A DNA stretch of 64,000 nucleotides from Arcanobacterium sp. S3PF19 (lineage in GTDB: Bacteria; Actinomycetota; Actinomycetes; Actinomycetales; Actinomycetaceae): contig NZ_JRMX01000013.1 in NCBI RefSeq assembly GCF_000758825.1, forward strand, positions 243,432-307,431, written 5' to 3'. A program made the translations under genes and the position numbers. The notes under the pieces are model-generated. The model was given only the letters and a program-made list of their open reading frames with translations. It was not told where the DNA came from and ran no database searches. Below are positions 38,326-47,551 of the stretch, piece by piece (the stretch's first letter is position 1; every line of letters begins with the position of its first letter).

Positions 38326-39441
38326 ATGGACAATGAAATAGAAATCGGCAGAGGGAAAAGAGCCACCGTCGGATATTCGTTTGACGATATTTCGGTGGTG
38401 CCTTCACGCCGTACCCGCGATGCGGCCGATGTGTCCGTAAGCTGGCAGCTTGATGCACATCTGTTGGAAGCGCCGATCATCGGTGCGCCGATGGATTCTG
38501 TTATTTCTCCGCAAACGGCGATTATGCTGGGGAAGATGGGTCTGCTGGGCGTATTGGATTTGGAAGGGATCTGGACGCGTTACGAAGATCCGCAGCCTTA
38601 TCTCGAAGAAATTGCTTCTCTGAAGGAGTCTTCCGGTTTTGCGCGAATGCAGGAAATATACAGTGAACCGATTAAACCCGAGCTGATCACGTCCAGACTG
38701 GCGCAGATCAGAGATGCGGGAGTTCCGGTGGCGGGCGCGCTTTCCCCTGCCAGAACGCAGGAGTATTGGCATACGGTAGTGGAAGCGGGAGTGGATTTCT
38801 TTGTAATCCGGGGAACGACCGTTTCGGCGGAGCACGTTTCTTCAAACCGTGAGCCGCTGAATCTGAAACGTTTTATCTATGAGCTTGACGTTCCGGTTGT
38901 GGTCGGCGGAGTTGCCTCATATACGGCTGCACTGCATTTAATGCGTACGGGCGCTGCGGGAGTGCTGGCGGGATTCGGGGGAGGCGCCACCACGGCCAAC
39001 CGCCGCACGGCGGGTGTTGCGGTGCCGATGGCCACAACAGTGGCAAACGTTGCCGCCGCACGCAGGGAATACATGGACGAAACCGGAGGCAGATATGTGC
39101 ACGTCATTGCCGATGGGCAGATATCGACTTCCGGAGATTTAATTAAGGCGATTGCCTGCGGCGCGGACGGAGTAATGCTGGGAACGGTGTTGGCGCGCTG
39201 CAGCGAGGCGCCGGGTGCCGGCTATCATTGGGGAGCCGAGGCACACCACCGGCATCTGCTGCGGGGGGAAAGAGTTCATGTAGGCACTGTTGCGCCGCTG
39301 GAACAGATTATCAACGGTCCTTCTCTGGATGCTTCGGGAACCACAAATCTTGTGGGGGCTTTGCGTCAGGCAATGGCCATGACGGGTTATTCGGACGTAA
39401 AAGAGTTTCAGCGTGTTCCGGTAGCCGTGGAACACCGCTGA
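38326..39441 (+). CDS. guaB3: GuaB3-family IMP dehydrogenase-related protein
   Basis: A 371-residue (beta/alpha)8 protein of the IMPDH/GMP reductase superfamily without CBS domains. The start RGKRATVGYSFDDISVVPSRRT and APIIGAPMDSV match the family. At the catalytic loop, where IMPDH has GPGSICTTR, this protein reads GGGATTANRR, with no cysteine. FMN/NAD-type reductive chemistry by the classical Cys mechanism is therefore unlikely here. Actinobacterial genomes commonly carry such a copy near guaB; its activity is unsettled and may differ from the cyanobacterial GuaB3. AGGAG lies upstream of the ATG. Confidence 0.85.
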   Translation: MDNEIEIGRGKRATVGYSFDDISVVPSRRTRDAADVSVSWQLDAHLLEAPIIGAPMDSVISPQTAIMLGKMGLLGVLDLEGIWTRYEDPQPYLEEIASLKESSGFARMQEIYSEPIKPELITSRLAQIRDAGVPVAGALSPARTQEYWHTVVEAGVDFFVIRGTTVSAEHVSSNREPLNLKRFIYELDVPVVVGGVASYTAALHLMRTGAAGVLAGFGGGATTANRRTAGVAVPMATTVANVAAARREYMDETGGRYVHVIADGQISTSGDLIKAIACGADGVMLGTVLARCSEAPGAGYHWGAEAHHRHLLRGERVHVGTVAPLEQIINGPSLDASGTTNLVGALRQAMAMTGYSDVKEFQRVPVAVEHR

Positions 39442-39645
39442 AAGATATGTCCCGCATTGCGGAGAAATCCAATGCGGGAATCTGCCGCCGCCGGCGGGCG
39501 GCAATGCAGGCTACGGCCGTCTCGGCATACACCGGGCTGTCTTTCGCGAAGCACGGCCGTCAACACTGTGGCAGGGCACGGCAGGACGCGGCGCTGCGGC
39601 AAAGCAGGCCGTCAATGCGGGTATATGGCAGTGCGGTGTCTGTTT

Positions 39646-40101
39646 TCAGTTCCGCTTTGGGCCGGCGTATCGGTAAACATTGGTTTCCCGCGCTGCGAAT
39701 CCGCAGCGGCGGTAGAGACGGTTTGCCGCCTCGCGGTTCGGGCGGGAGGTGAGGTCAATGGATTTAACATCCAGTTTTTCCGCCAGTTCCACAGCGGCTT
39801 CCACCAGTTCCCGTCCCACACCCTGTCCGCGGGCATCTGCATCCGTAACCACGTCCTCAATCCAGGCGCGCCGCCCGGTGGGAATTTCAAAAGTAACGAG
39901 AGTGAGCATTCCCAGGATCGGCATTTTTCCCCCGGAATTTTCTTCCCGGCGGCAAACCAGCAGATAAATATGCGGCTGGGAAAGAAATTCTTCCAACCGG
40001 GCAAGATTCATGGGCGTGGAAGAACCGGAAAGCTGGGGAATAAGACGGGCGAAAGCCTCCTCCAATTCGGGAGTTGCATTTTCGATGATTTCGATGCTCA
40101 T
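39646..40101 (-). CDS. GNAT-family N-acetyltransferase
   Basis: A 151-residue acetyltransferase. The acetyl-CoA motif A is AWIEDVVTDADARGQGVGRELVEAAVELA, with the Q/RxxGxG/A signature in RGQGVG. Motif B is ANRLYRRCGFAARETNVYRY. The substrate is unknown. AAAGGA precedes the ATG at 40101. A run of nine G (nine C on the coding strand) at 40114-40122 sits just upstream of the Shine-Dalgarno. It is downstream of ackA on the same strand with a gap of about 170 bp, so coexpression is possible. Confidence 0.85.
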   Translation of the reverse strand: MSIEIIENATPELEEAFARLIPQLSGSSTPMNLARLEEFLSQPHIYLLVCRREENSGGKMPILGMLTLVTFEIPTGRRAWIEDVVTDADARGQGVGRELVEAAVELAEKLDVKSIDLTSRPNREAANRLYRRCGFAARETNVYRYAGPKRN

Positions 40102-40268
40102 GACGGTCCTTTCGGGGGGGGGAGGGGAATAGAGAGGAAAAAGAGAGCGGCCGATTCCCGCAGGGCGGGCGGCGCAAAGTTCACAGTCTGCCGGCTGCCC
40201 GCGCAGCATGCGGGAAGGGGAGGACGGCGGGCCGGAGAGCCGGAAACGAAGTCCGGCCCGCCGATCCC

Positions 40269-41447
40269 TTATTGAATCAGTTCCATTGCCTGTCGGGCAA
40301 TGGCCAGTTCTTCGTTTGTCGGAACAACATAAACCTTCACAGCGGAATCCGCAGTGGAAATTTCACGTGCTTCTTTTGCGCGCACAGCGTTCTTTTCCGC
40401 ATCGTATTTCACGCCGAAAGGTGCCAGACGGTCGAGTACACGTGCCCGCAGACGGCTGTCGTTCTCACCGGCTCCCGCCGTGAATGTGACAACGTCCAAG
40501 CCGCCCATCACGGCCGTGTACGCGCCGATGTAGTGAACCAGACGGTGAACATAAACCTCAATTGCCTCAATTGCGTTTCGCTCTCCGTCATCGACTTTCT
40601 TCCAGACCATGCGCATATCGTTGTCGCCCGCCAGGCCTTTCAGCCCGGATTCCTTGTTGAACAGGCGGTCTACGCTTTCGCAGTCCATTTTTGCCTCGCG
40701 CTGCAGATGGAATACGACAGCCGGGTCAATATCCCCGGTGCGCGTTCCCATAACCAGGCCCTCAAGCGGAGTCAGCCCCATCGAGGTATCCACCGCGCGG
40801 CCGTTTACCACCGCGGAAGCGGAAGCTCCGTTGCCCAGATGAAGCACGATCTGTTTCAGGTCTGTGCGCCCAAGAATTTTGGTTACGGTTTCGGAAACGA
40901 ATTTGTGCGAAGTTCCGTGTGCCCCGTATCTGCGAATCTCATATTTTTCTGCAATCTCGCGGTTCAGGGCGTACGTTGCCGCCTCGTCCGGCAGCTGCTG
41001 GAAGAACGCGGTATCGAATACCACCACATGGGGCACGTCGGGAAGAAGCTCCCGCGCTACCTCGATACCTCTGAGATTTGCCGGGTTGTGCAGGGGAGCA
41101 AGCGGGCAGAGCTGTTTAATCCGTGCCTGAACGGCATCGTCGACCAGTGCGGCCCGGTCAAAATACTTTCCTCCCTGCACCACGCGGTGTCCCACGGCTT
41201 TGATATCCGATTCGGCCAGGTGTGGACCGACCGTATCGAAGAATTCCAGCACTTTGCGCAGCCCCACGCCGTGATCGGCGATCGGTTCGGTTGCCTCCGT
41301 GACTTTTCCGTTGTATTTATGCTCGTAGTGGCCGATTTCCTCACCGATCCGCTCCACCAGACCCGTGCACAGCGATTCTCCGCTCTCCGGATTGACCAGC
41401 TGATATTTAATGGATGAAGAACCGGAATTAATTACTAGTACTGTCAA
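40269..41447 (-). CDS. ackA: Acetate kinase
   Basis: A 392-residue enzyme converting acetyl phosphate and ADP to acetate and ATP. The N-terminal VLVINSGSSSIKYQL, HRVVQGG, HGTSHKFV and HLGNGASASAV blocks and DTSMGLTPLEGLVMGTRTGDIDP are diagnostic. The start codon is TTG: the coding strand reads AAAGGA, six bases, then TTGACAGTACTA, and no ATG fits. It lies 37 bp downstream of pta; together they form the acetate-producing branch. Confidence 0.97.
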   Translation of the reverse strand: MTVLVINSGSSSIKYQLVNPESGESLCTGLVERIGEEIGHYEHKYNGKVTEATEPIADHGVGLRKVLEFFDTVGPHLAESDIKAVGHRVVQGGKYFDRAALVDDAVQARIKQLCPLAPLHNPANLRGIEVARELLPDVPHVVVFDTAFFQQLPDEAATYALNREIAEKYEIRRYGAHGTSHKFVSETVTKILGRTDLKQIVLHLGNGASASAVVNGRAVDTSMGLTPLEGLVMGTRTGDIDPAVVFHLQREAKMDCESVDRLFNKESGLKGLAGDNDMRMVWKKVDDGERNAIEAIEVYVHRLVHYIGAYTAVMGGLDVVTFTAGAGENDSRLRARVLDRLAPFGVKYDAEKNAVRAKEAREISTADSAVKVYVVPTNEELAIARQAMELIQ

Positions 41448-41484
41448 TGTTTTTCCTTTGGATTGTTATTTGTGCCGCAGAGCG

Positions 41485-43113
41485 TTAATTCTGTGCCTGG
41501 ATTGCCGTGATTACCACGGTGTTGACGATATCTTCTACCAGTGCCCCGCGGGAAAGGTCGTTTACCGGTTTGTTCAGTCCCTGCAGAATCGGGCCCACGG
41601 CGACTGCCTTCGCCGAACGCTGCACGGCCTTGTAACCGATGTTGCCCGCATTCAGACTCGGGAAAATAAACACGTTGGCCTTTCCCGCCACGGGTGAGCC
41701 CGGCAGTTTTGCCGCGGCAACCGCGCAGTCCACGGCGGCATCGTACTGAATCGGACCTTCCAGGAGAAGATCGGGTGCTTTTGCCCAGGCGAGTTCGGTG
41801 GCCTGCACAACGGCATCCACGTCCACGCCTTTTCCGGAAGTGCCCGTGGAATACGAAAGCATCGCCACACGCGGAGTTACGCCGAAGCGGGCTGCCGTTT
41901 CCGCAGAGGACACGGCGATTGAAGCGAGCTGTTCGGGTGTGGGATTCGTGTTTACGGCGCAGTCGCCGTAAACGTAAACCCTGTCCGCCATGAGCATCAG
42001 GAAGCACGAAGAAACAATATCGGCGTTCGGTTTGGTCTTAATGATCTGGAAAGACGGCACAATTGTGTGTGCGGTGGTATGTGCGGCCCCCGAGACCATG
42101 CCGTCCGCGTCTCCCATGTGAACCATCATCGTACCGAAATAGGACACGTCCTGGACTTTTGCGTATGCCTGCTCGTAGGTGACACCTTTGCGGGCGCGCA
42201 GCCGGGCAAATTCCGTGGCATATTTCTCCAGCAGGGCAGGGTCGTCGGTGCGCACAACAGTGGCATCGCCCAAATCCAGGTTCAGCTCTTCGGCACGCTT
42301 TGCAACCGCATCTTCCTCACCGAGCAGAATTATGTCTGCCACGCCGCGGCGCAGTACCTCGGCAGCTGCCTTCAGCACGCGGTCGTCTTCGGACTCGGGC
42401 AGCACGATCCGCTTTCGGTCGGCTTTGGCGCGTGCCGTCAGAGACGCGGTGAAACGCACGGGTGTCATCACGGCGGATTCATATTCCATGGCCGCTTTCA
42501 GAATTTCGCTGTCTGCGGCGGAAAGATCCGGCTTTTCCGCACAGCAGGTGATGATCTGCCCGTGTGTGCAGTTTTCCGGCAGCTCGGGAGCGAAATCCGC
42601 GGGCGGGTTCAGCACGGCGGCACCGGTAACCGGGGCGTGTGCGGCGCTAAGTTCGCGCGTTACGATGTGCGAAACGGTTTTGATTTCCTCAGTGCCGCGC
42701 AGCGTGCCGGAGAAAATCGGCATGACCGTGGTGCCCAGATTGGCTGCCGTGCGTCCGATACGCGCAACGAGCCCCGGATAGACCGGATCTCCGTCCGCGT
42801 GCCCCAGGATCAGCACGGCATCGTCTTTTCCGACGTACTCAAAATATCGTTTCACCAGTGTATCCATTGCCGCTTCCTCATCCGCGAGCAATTCGCCGTA
42901 GGTGGTGCCCCACGCGCGGTCGAGGTCGGCTTCTTTGCCAAGTTTGGCCAAAAGGGCCCTAAATGCGCAGTCGTCTTCGATTCTGCCGGGTGTAAAAGGA
43001 CGGAAAGCGGTTAAATTGGGATAATTTTGCTTTAATTGTTCTGCCATTGCGAGAGTGATCGGGGCCGTTCCCACATTTCCCTCGATGGCCGTTAAACAGA
43101 GGCTCTTAGTCAA
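41485..43113 (-). CDS. pta: Phosphate acetyltransferase (long form)
   Basis: A 542-residue enzyme converting acetyl-CoA and phosphate to acetyl phosphate. The N-terminal P-loop-like domain (AIEGNVGTAPITLAM, degenerate nucleotide loop) and a DRTGG-type middle region precede the catalytic PTA_PTB domain (about 220-540; RIVLPESEDDRVLKAAAEVLRRGVAD, VSGAAHTTAHTIVPSFQIIK, NPTPEQLASIAVSSAETAARFG). I prefer TTG at 43113 because GGAAGGA lies properly spaced upstream, mirroring ackA. The ATG at 43128 is the alternative. It is transcribed into ackA. Confidence 0.93.
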   Translation of the reverse strand: MTKSLCLTAIEGNVGTAPITLAMAEQLKQNYPNLTAFRPFTPGRIEDDCAFRALLAKLGKEADLDRAWGTTYGELLADEEAAMDTLVKRYFEYVGKDDAVLILGHADGDPVYPGLVARIGRTAANLGTTVMPIFSGTLRGTEEIKTVSHIVTRELSAAHAPVTGAAVLNPPADFAPELPENCTHGQIITCCAEKPDLSAADSEILKAAMEYESAVMTPVRFTASLTARAKADRKRIVLPESEDDRVLKAAAEVLRRGVADIILLGEEDAVAKRAEELNLDLGDATVVRTDDPALLEKYATEFARLRARKGVTYEQAYAKVQDVSYFGTMMVHMGDADGMVSGAAHTTAHTIVPSFQIIKTKPNADIVSSCFLMLMADRVYVYGDCAVNTNPTPEQLASIAVSSAETAARFGVTPRVAMLSYSTGTSGKGVDVDAVVQATELAWAKAPDLLLEGPIQYDAAVDCAVAAAKLPGSPVAGKANVFIFPSLNAGNIGYKAVQRSAKAVAVGPILQGLNKPVNDLSRGALVEDIVNTVVITAIQAQN

Positions 43114-43308
43114 AATAAGTCCTTCCATAGAGCATCGATGCGAACGCTCTAATTCTGGCACGCCCGGGTGCATTTTTCTTTGCAGAACGGGAAAATCGGC
43201 GGTATTTCACTTTGCCGCGGGCAATACGGTCCGAAATTCGGGCCCGCGCACTGTAAAATACCGACCGGGGGAAGAGAAACAGAAACGGGATCCGGGGAGG
43301 CGAACCGC

Positions 43309-44280
43309 GTGAAACGTACACCGCGCAGCCGGCGCAGGGCCCTGCGCCGGCGGGAGATGCAGCCGCCGCTGCGCAATGGGATCAATGCCGCCCGGGTTAA
43401 ACTTCCCGCCGGTTCCTGGCAGACTTTGGCGCAGTGGGCGACAGACAGCTTCGGGCAGGAAGCGCGGTCGGCTTTTGCGCGCGGGGATTTTACCGCCGAC
43501 TGCGGCGCGGTTCTCTCGGGCAGAGAGCCTTATCGGGCGGGAGCGCGGATCTGGGTGTTTCGGCCGGTAAAAGACGAGCCGCCCGAGCCGCTTACGCTGC
43601 CTGTGGTGTTTGAAAACGAACGGATCGCGGTGATAGACAAACCGCATGGGATGGCAACAATTCCCCGCGGTTCGCACGTGGCGCAGACCGTGACCGTTGC
43701 CGCGCGGCGCCAGTTCGGTAACGACGATATTGTCTGTGCCCACCGTCTTGACCTGGAAACGGCGGGTCTCGTGCTGCTGATTAAAAAATATGAATGCCGG
43801 CGCGCCTACCAGCAGTTATTCGACCGGCGTCAAGTTTCGAAAACGTATCTGGCGGCCGCTGCGCCTCACGGGGATTTCCCGCCCGGTGTGCGGGGCAGAT
43901 ATATTCTGAATCTGTACCGTCCCTCCGGGCAGCCAAACGTGGAGGTATGGGAAGAGGGAACGCCGCTGCCTGCCGGAATATCGGTTTCCCGGTCCGTTAC
44001 CGATATCACTTTTAAAACGGCAGCCGGCGGGATCGGACTTTACGAGCTTCATCCGCACACGGGATATCTTCACCAGCTGCGGGCGGTGATGAACCACCTT
44101 GGTGTGCCGATCTGCGGCGATCCTCTGTATCCGCGGGCAATGACGCTTGGCGAACAGGCCTCCCGCCCCTACCGGCTGCAGCTTCTGGCACAGGAACTGT
44201 CTTTCTCAGATCCGTATACGGGCAGGGAGATGAATTTCCGTTCCCGGCGCGGACTTGCCTGTATATCCGCCCCCGGATGA
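43309..44280 (+). CDS. RluA-family pseudouridine synthase
   Basis: A 323-residue RNA pseudouridine synthase of the RluA/RluD group. The catalytic motif AHRLDLETAGLVLL holds the essential Asp. The ELHPHTGYLHQLRAVMNHLGVPICGDPLYP block corresponds to the family motif III. The basic N-terminus (about 50 residues) probably binds RNA. The GTG at 43309 is chosen for GGGGAGG eight bases upstream. Divergent from pta with about 195 bp between them. The modified rRNA or tRNA position cannot be predicted. Confidence 0.9.
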   Translation: MKRTPRSRRRALRRREMQPPLRNGINAARVKLPAGSWQTLAQWATDSFGQEARSAFARGDFTADCGAVLSGREPYRAGARIWVFRPVKDEPPEPLTLPVVFENERIAVIDKPHGMATIPRGSHVAQTVTVAARRQFGNDDIVCAHRLDLETAGLVLLIKKYECRRAYQQLFDRRQVSKTYLAAAAPHGDFPPGVRGRYILNLYRPSGQPNVEVWEEGTPLPAGISVSRSVTDITFKTAAGGIGLYELHPHTGYLHQLRAVMNHLGVPICGDPLYPRAMTLGEQASRPYRLQLLAQELSFSDPYTGREMNFRSRRGLACISAPG

Positions 44281-44391
44281 CGGGCGGAATCGGATGCGGG
44301 GTCTTTGATGCCCCGGTCCGCGCAGGGTCCGGCCTGCGCCTCGCGCCGGCGGCGGTTGTCTCCGGAGGAAAATTTTCGCTACTCTGTAAGG

Positions 44392-45963
44392 GTGAATAAA
44401 AATGAGATTCGCCCGGTAGTGGTTGTGGATAATGGTGCGCAATATGCGCAGTTAATTGCGCGGCGTGTGCGTGATGTCGGTTTTTATTCGGAATTGGTGC
44501 CCCATTCTCGGCCGGCGGAGGAAATTCTGGCGAAAAATCCGGCTGCGATTATTCTTTCCGGCGGTCCGGCGTCGGTGTATGCCCCCGGGTCGCCCAAACT
44601 GGATCCGGCGCTGCTGTCGGCGGGCGTGCCCGTACTCGGCATATGCTACGGTTTTCAGCAGATGGCGCAGGCATTGGGAGGCACGGTAGCGCATACCGGG
44701 AAACGCGAATACGGCGCAACGCAGGCAGACATTGTGGCCGACGGGATTTTATGCGGCGCGGCCAAAGGGACGGATGAAGTCTGGATGAGTCACGGAGACG
44801 CGGTATCGAAGGCTCCGTGCGGGTTCACCGTGACGGCGACGACGCCGGGCGCGCAGGTGGCGGCGTTTGAAGATCCGCAGAGGGGATTTTACGGTGTGCA
44901 GTGGCATCCGGAGGTCGTACATTCCAAAAACGGCAGTGCGCTGCTGGAAAACTTTCTGCGCAGGGGTGCGCATCTGCAGCCGAACTGGGATTCTTCGGGA
45001 ATTATTGAAGACCAGATTGCAAAAATCCGTGCCCGGGTGGGCAGCGCCCACGTGATCTGTGCCCTTTCCGGGGGCGTGGATTCCTCCGTTGCCGCCGCGC
45101 TGGTGCATCGGGCGATCGGAGACCAGCTTACGTGTGTGTTTGTGGATCACGGACTGCTGAGAAAAGGTGAAGCCGAACAGGTAATCAAAGACTATGCCGG
45201 CGCCCGGGGCATGAAAATCCTTGCGGTTGACGAGTCCCGGCGGTTTCTGGAGGCACTTCGCGGCGTGAGCGACCCGGAGCAGAAACGCAAAATTATCGGC
45301 AGGGAGTTTATCCGTTCTTTTGAAGCCGCGCAGCGGCGTCTGGTGGCGGAAGCCGGGGCGAACGGAGCGGAAATTAAATTCCTGGTGCAGGGCACGCTCT
45401 ATCCCGATGTGGTCGAATCGGGCGGCGGAGACGGAACGGCGAATATCAAAAGCCACCACAACGTGGGCGGGCTGCCCGAAGATTTGGAATTTGCGCTGAT
45501 TGAGCCGCTGCGTGACCTGTTCAAGGACGAAGTGCGCGCGATCGGACTGGAACTCGGGCTGCCTGAAAAACTGGTTTGGCGTCAGCCTTTCCCGGGACCG
45601 GGGCTGGGGATCCGGATCGTCGGGGAAGTGACTCGCGAACGTCTGGATATTTTGCGGGAAGCCGATGCCATTGTGCGCGAGGAACTGACTGCCGCGGGTC
45701 TGGACCGTGAAATCTGGCAGTGCCCGGTGGTGCTGCTGGCGGATGTGCGTTCCGTGGGCGTTCAGGGCGACGGACGCACCTACGGGCATCCGATAGTGAT
45801 CCGTCCCGTTTCCTCGGAAGATGCAATGAGTGCGGACTGGACGCACGTGCCCTATGAACTGCTGGCAAAAATTTCAAACAGAATCACAAACACAGTGCCG
45901 CAGATTAACAGGGTCGTTTTGGACTGCACGTCAAAGCCGCCGGCCACGATCGAGTGGGAGTAG
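44392..45963 (+). CDS. guaA: GMP synthase (glutamine-hydrolysing)
   Basis: A 523-residue enzyme making GMP from XMP. The class I amidotransferase domain (residues 1-195) has Cys85 in [12 protein letters not shown] and the HPEV histidine. The ATP-pyrophosphatase domain has the PP-loop [10 protein letters not shown], and the dimerisation domain ends KPPATIEWE. The GTG at 44392 has no spaced Shine-Dalgarno. A TACTCT box (44380-44385) ends 6 nt before it, so a leaderless transcript is likely. Confidence 0.96.
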   Translation: MNKNEIRPVVVVDNGAQYAQLIARRVRDVGFYSELVPHSRPAEEILAKNPAAIILSGGPASVYAPGSPKLDPALLSAGVPVLGICYGFQQMAQALGGTVAHTGKREYGATQADIVADGILCGAAKGTDEVWMSHGDAVSKAPCGFTVTATTPGAQVAAFEDPQRGFYGVQWHPEVVHSKNGSALLENFLRRGAHLQPNWDSSGIIEDQIAKIRARVGSAHVICALSGGVDSSVAAALVHRAIGDQLTCVFVDHGLLRKGEAEQVIKDYAGARGMKILAVDESRRFLEALRGVSDPEQKRKIIGREFIRSFEAAQRRLVAEAGANGAEIKFLVQGTLYPDVVESGGGDGTANIKSHHNVGGLPEDLEFALIEPLRDLFKDEVRAIGLELGLPEKLVWRQPFPGPGLGIRIVGEVTRERLDILREADAIVREELTAAGLDREIWQCPVVLLADVRSVGVQGDGRTYGHPIVIRPVSSEDAMSADWTHVPYELLAKISNRITNTVPQINRVVLDCTSKPPATIEWE

Positions 45964-46088
45964 GCGGAAAAACACCGGGTCTGCGGTTTTAGTGCCGCGC
46001 AGTGCCCGCCGCGGGCGGCACTGTCCCCTTATGCCGGGATAGATTTTTATATGTATTTCGGGATCGGTTTATACTTCTTTGCAAACGG

Positions 46089-46126
46089 CTGCCCGGACGA
46101 AACGGTTTCCCGCTTCGTCCGGGCAG
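46089..46126. terminator. Hairpin between convergent guaA and M20 amidohydrolase genes
   Basis: A 13-bp perfect stem (46089-46101 with 46114-46126) with a 12-nt loop lies 22 bp from the amidohydrolase stop codon. It probably serves both genes. Confidence 0.75.
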
Positions 46127-46147
46127 AAAGCAGACAAAATTGTTTTG

Positions 46148-47473
46148 TTACCGCGCCGGCATCTGCGCAACCGCGGATGCCACGATTGCCTTCACGCCTT
46201 TCGTCAGCACGGATTCATCCACGCTGAACTCCACGGAGTGCAGACCGCCTTTGGACGGAGTGAAAATCAGGAGCAGCGAAGCTTTTCCGCCGTTGTCCTG
46301 CACGCGCTTCATCATGAAGGCATAGTCTTCCGATGCGGTCATTTCCACCCAGTGCGGATCGTTTGCCCGCACGCCGACGGTATCTGCCGCGTCGGCAATC
46401 TGCTGCATCAGATCGGGATCGGAGTCCAGGGAAATTGCCTCGCCCATTCTGATAATCTCGTAGTCGCATTCATACATTTTTGCCGCTGCGTCAATGATGG
46501 TTTTTGCCCTGCGCTCCATATATTCATTGAGTTCCGTGGTCAGCCCGCGTACTTCCATTTCGAAGTGTGCGTGCTCGGCAACGATGTTGCGGGTGTCTCC
46601 GGCTTCGATTTTTCCTACGGATACCCGGGTCGAACCGCCCGAATGACGGGAGATGGCATACAGATTCAGTACGGCCGTGCACGCGGCAAGCAGCGCATTC
46701 TTCCCCTTCTGGGGTGCGCCGGATGCGTGTGCGGCAAGGCCCTTCATATTTACGTCGTATTTGGTGGTGGCAAGTGCGCCGCCGGAGCCGGGCGCGTAGT
46801 CGGCGGTATCAAACTCGTGCGGCCATACGTGCTGGGCGAGCATAATATCCACGTCGTCCACGTGACCTGCCTTAACCATCGATTTCGCTCCGCGTACCCC
46901 TTCTTCGGCAGGCTGGAAGAGAATCTTCAGAGTTCCGGACCACCGATCCTTCAGTTCGGCCATAACGCGGGCAACACCCAATCCCATGGTGATATGGGAA
47001 TCGTGTCCGCAGGCGTGCATGGTGGAGGGATGCTTGGAGTTGAATCCTTTGTCGGCGGGGAAGTATCCGCTGTCGCTGAATTCCTGCAGCGGCAGGGCGT
47101 CGATGTCGAAACGCATTCCGATCACCGGTCCGTCGCCGTTCTTCAAAATGGCAACGGCTCCCGTGTGTCCGCCTTTTATTTCTTTGAGCAGCTCGGGGTC
47201 CGCGCCTTCTTTCAGGGCACGGGCAACGGCTTCTTCGTCTTCCTGCGCGCAGGGCAGTCCCATGCGCTCGTCTTCTTTGCAGGCGTCTTTGCCGTAGAGG
47301 ACGTCATAGCCCATTTTTTTCAGTTCGTTGATAATAATCGAGGTAGTGCGGTATTCCATCCATCCCAGTTCGGGATAGGCGTGGAAATCGCGCCGCCATT
47401 CAATCAGGCGGTCGGCGAGGCCGTCCGTCTTTTCGGTGATTAACTGTGCAGTATCCGCAGATAATGCTGACAT
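46148..47473 (-). CDS. M20-family amidohydrolase (AbgA/hippurate hydrolase-like)
   Basis: A 441-residue zinc-dependent amidohydrolase. Metal-binding MHACGHDSHITMGLG and FQPAEEGVRGA, plus RRDFHAYPELGWMEYRT, place it in the M20D/AbgA-type group, which removes acyl or aminobenzoyl groups from amino acids or cleaves hippurate-like amides. The exact substrate is not shown. TGGAGG lies upstream of the ATG. It sits 78 bp downstream of a DcuC-type transporter gene on the same strand, and a hairpin separates them. Confidence 0.85.
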   Translation of the reverse strand: MSALSADTAQLITEKTDGLADRLIEWRRDFHAYPELGWMEYRTTSIIINELKKMGYDVLYGKDACKEDERMGLPCAQEDEEAVARALKEGADPELLKEIKGGHTGAVAILKNGDGPVIGMRFDIDALPLQEFSDSGYFPADKGFNSKHPSTMHACGHDSHITMGLGVARVMAELKDRWSGTLKILFQPAEEGVRGAKSMVKAGHVDDVDIMLAQHVWPHEFDTADYAPGSGGALATTKYDVNMKGLAAHASGAPQKGKNALLAACTAVLNLYAISRHSGGSTRVSVGKIEAGDTRNIVAEHAHFEMEVRGLTTELNEYMERRAKTIIDAAAKMYECDYEIIRMGEAISLDSDPDLMQQIADAADTVGVRANDPHWVEMTASEDYAFMMKRVQDNGGKASLLLIFTPSKGGLHSVEFSVDESVLTKGVKAIVASAVAQMPAR

Positions 47474-47515
47474 TTTTACCTCCAGTTTTAACTTCTTCGG
47501 TTGGGGAAAAGGTTA

Positions 47516-47543
47516 TTGCCCCGGAAAGCAGCTTCCGGGGCAA
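47516..47543 (-). terminator. Hairpin between dcuC-like and amidohydrolase genes
   Basis: An 11-bp perfect stem (47516-47526 with 47533-47543) with a 6-nt loop is followed on the minus strand by AATAACCTTTTCC. It may terminate part of the transporter transcript (attenuation) or stabilise its 3' end. Confidence 0.6.
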
Positions 47544-47551
47544 ATTGCGGG

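Noticed and set aside
44305-44391. Longer guaA start at 44305
   Set aside because: The extra 29 residues are basic and absent from the family. The GTG at 44392 gives the normal length and is preceded by promoter-like sequence.
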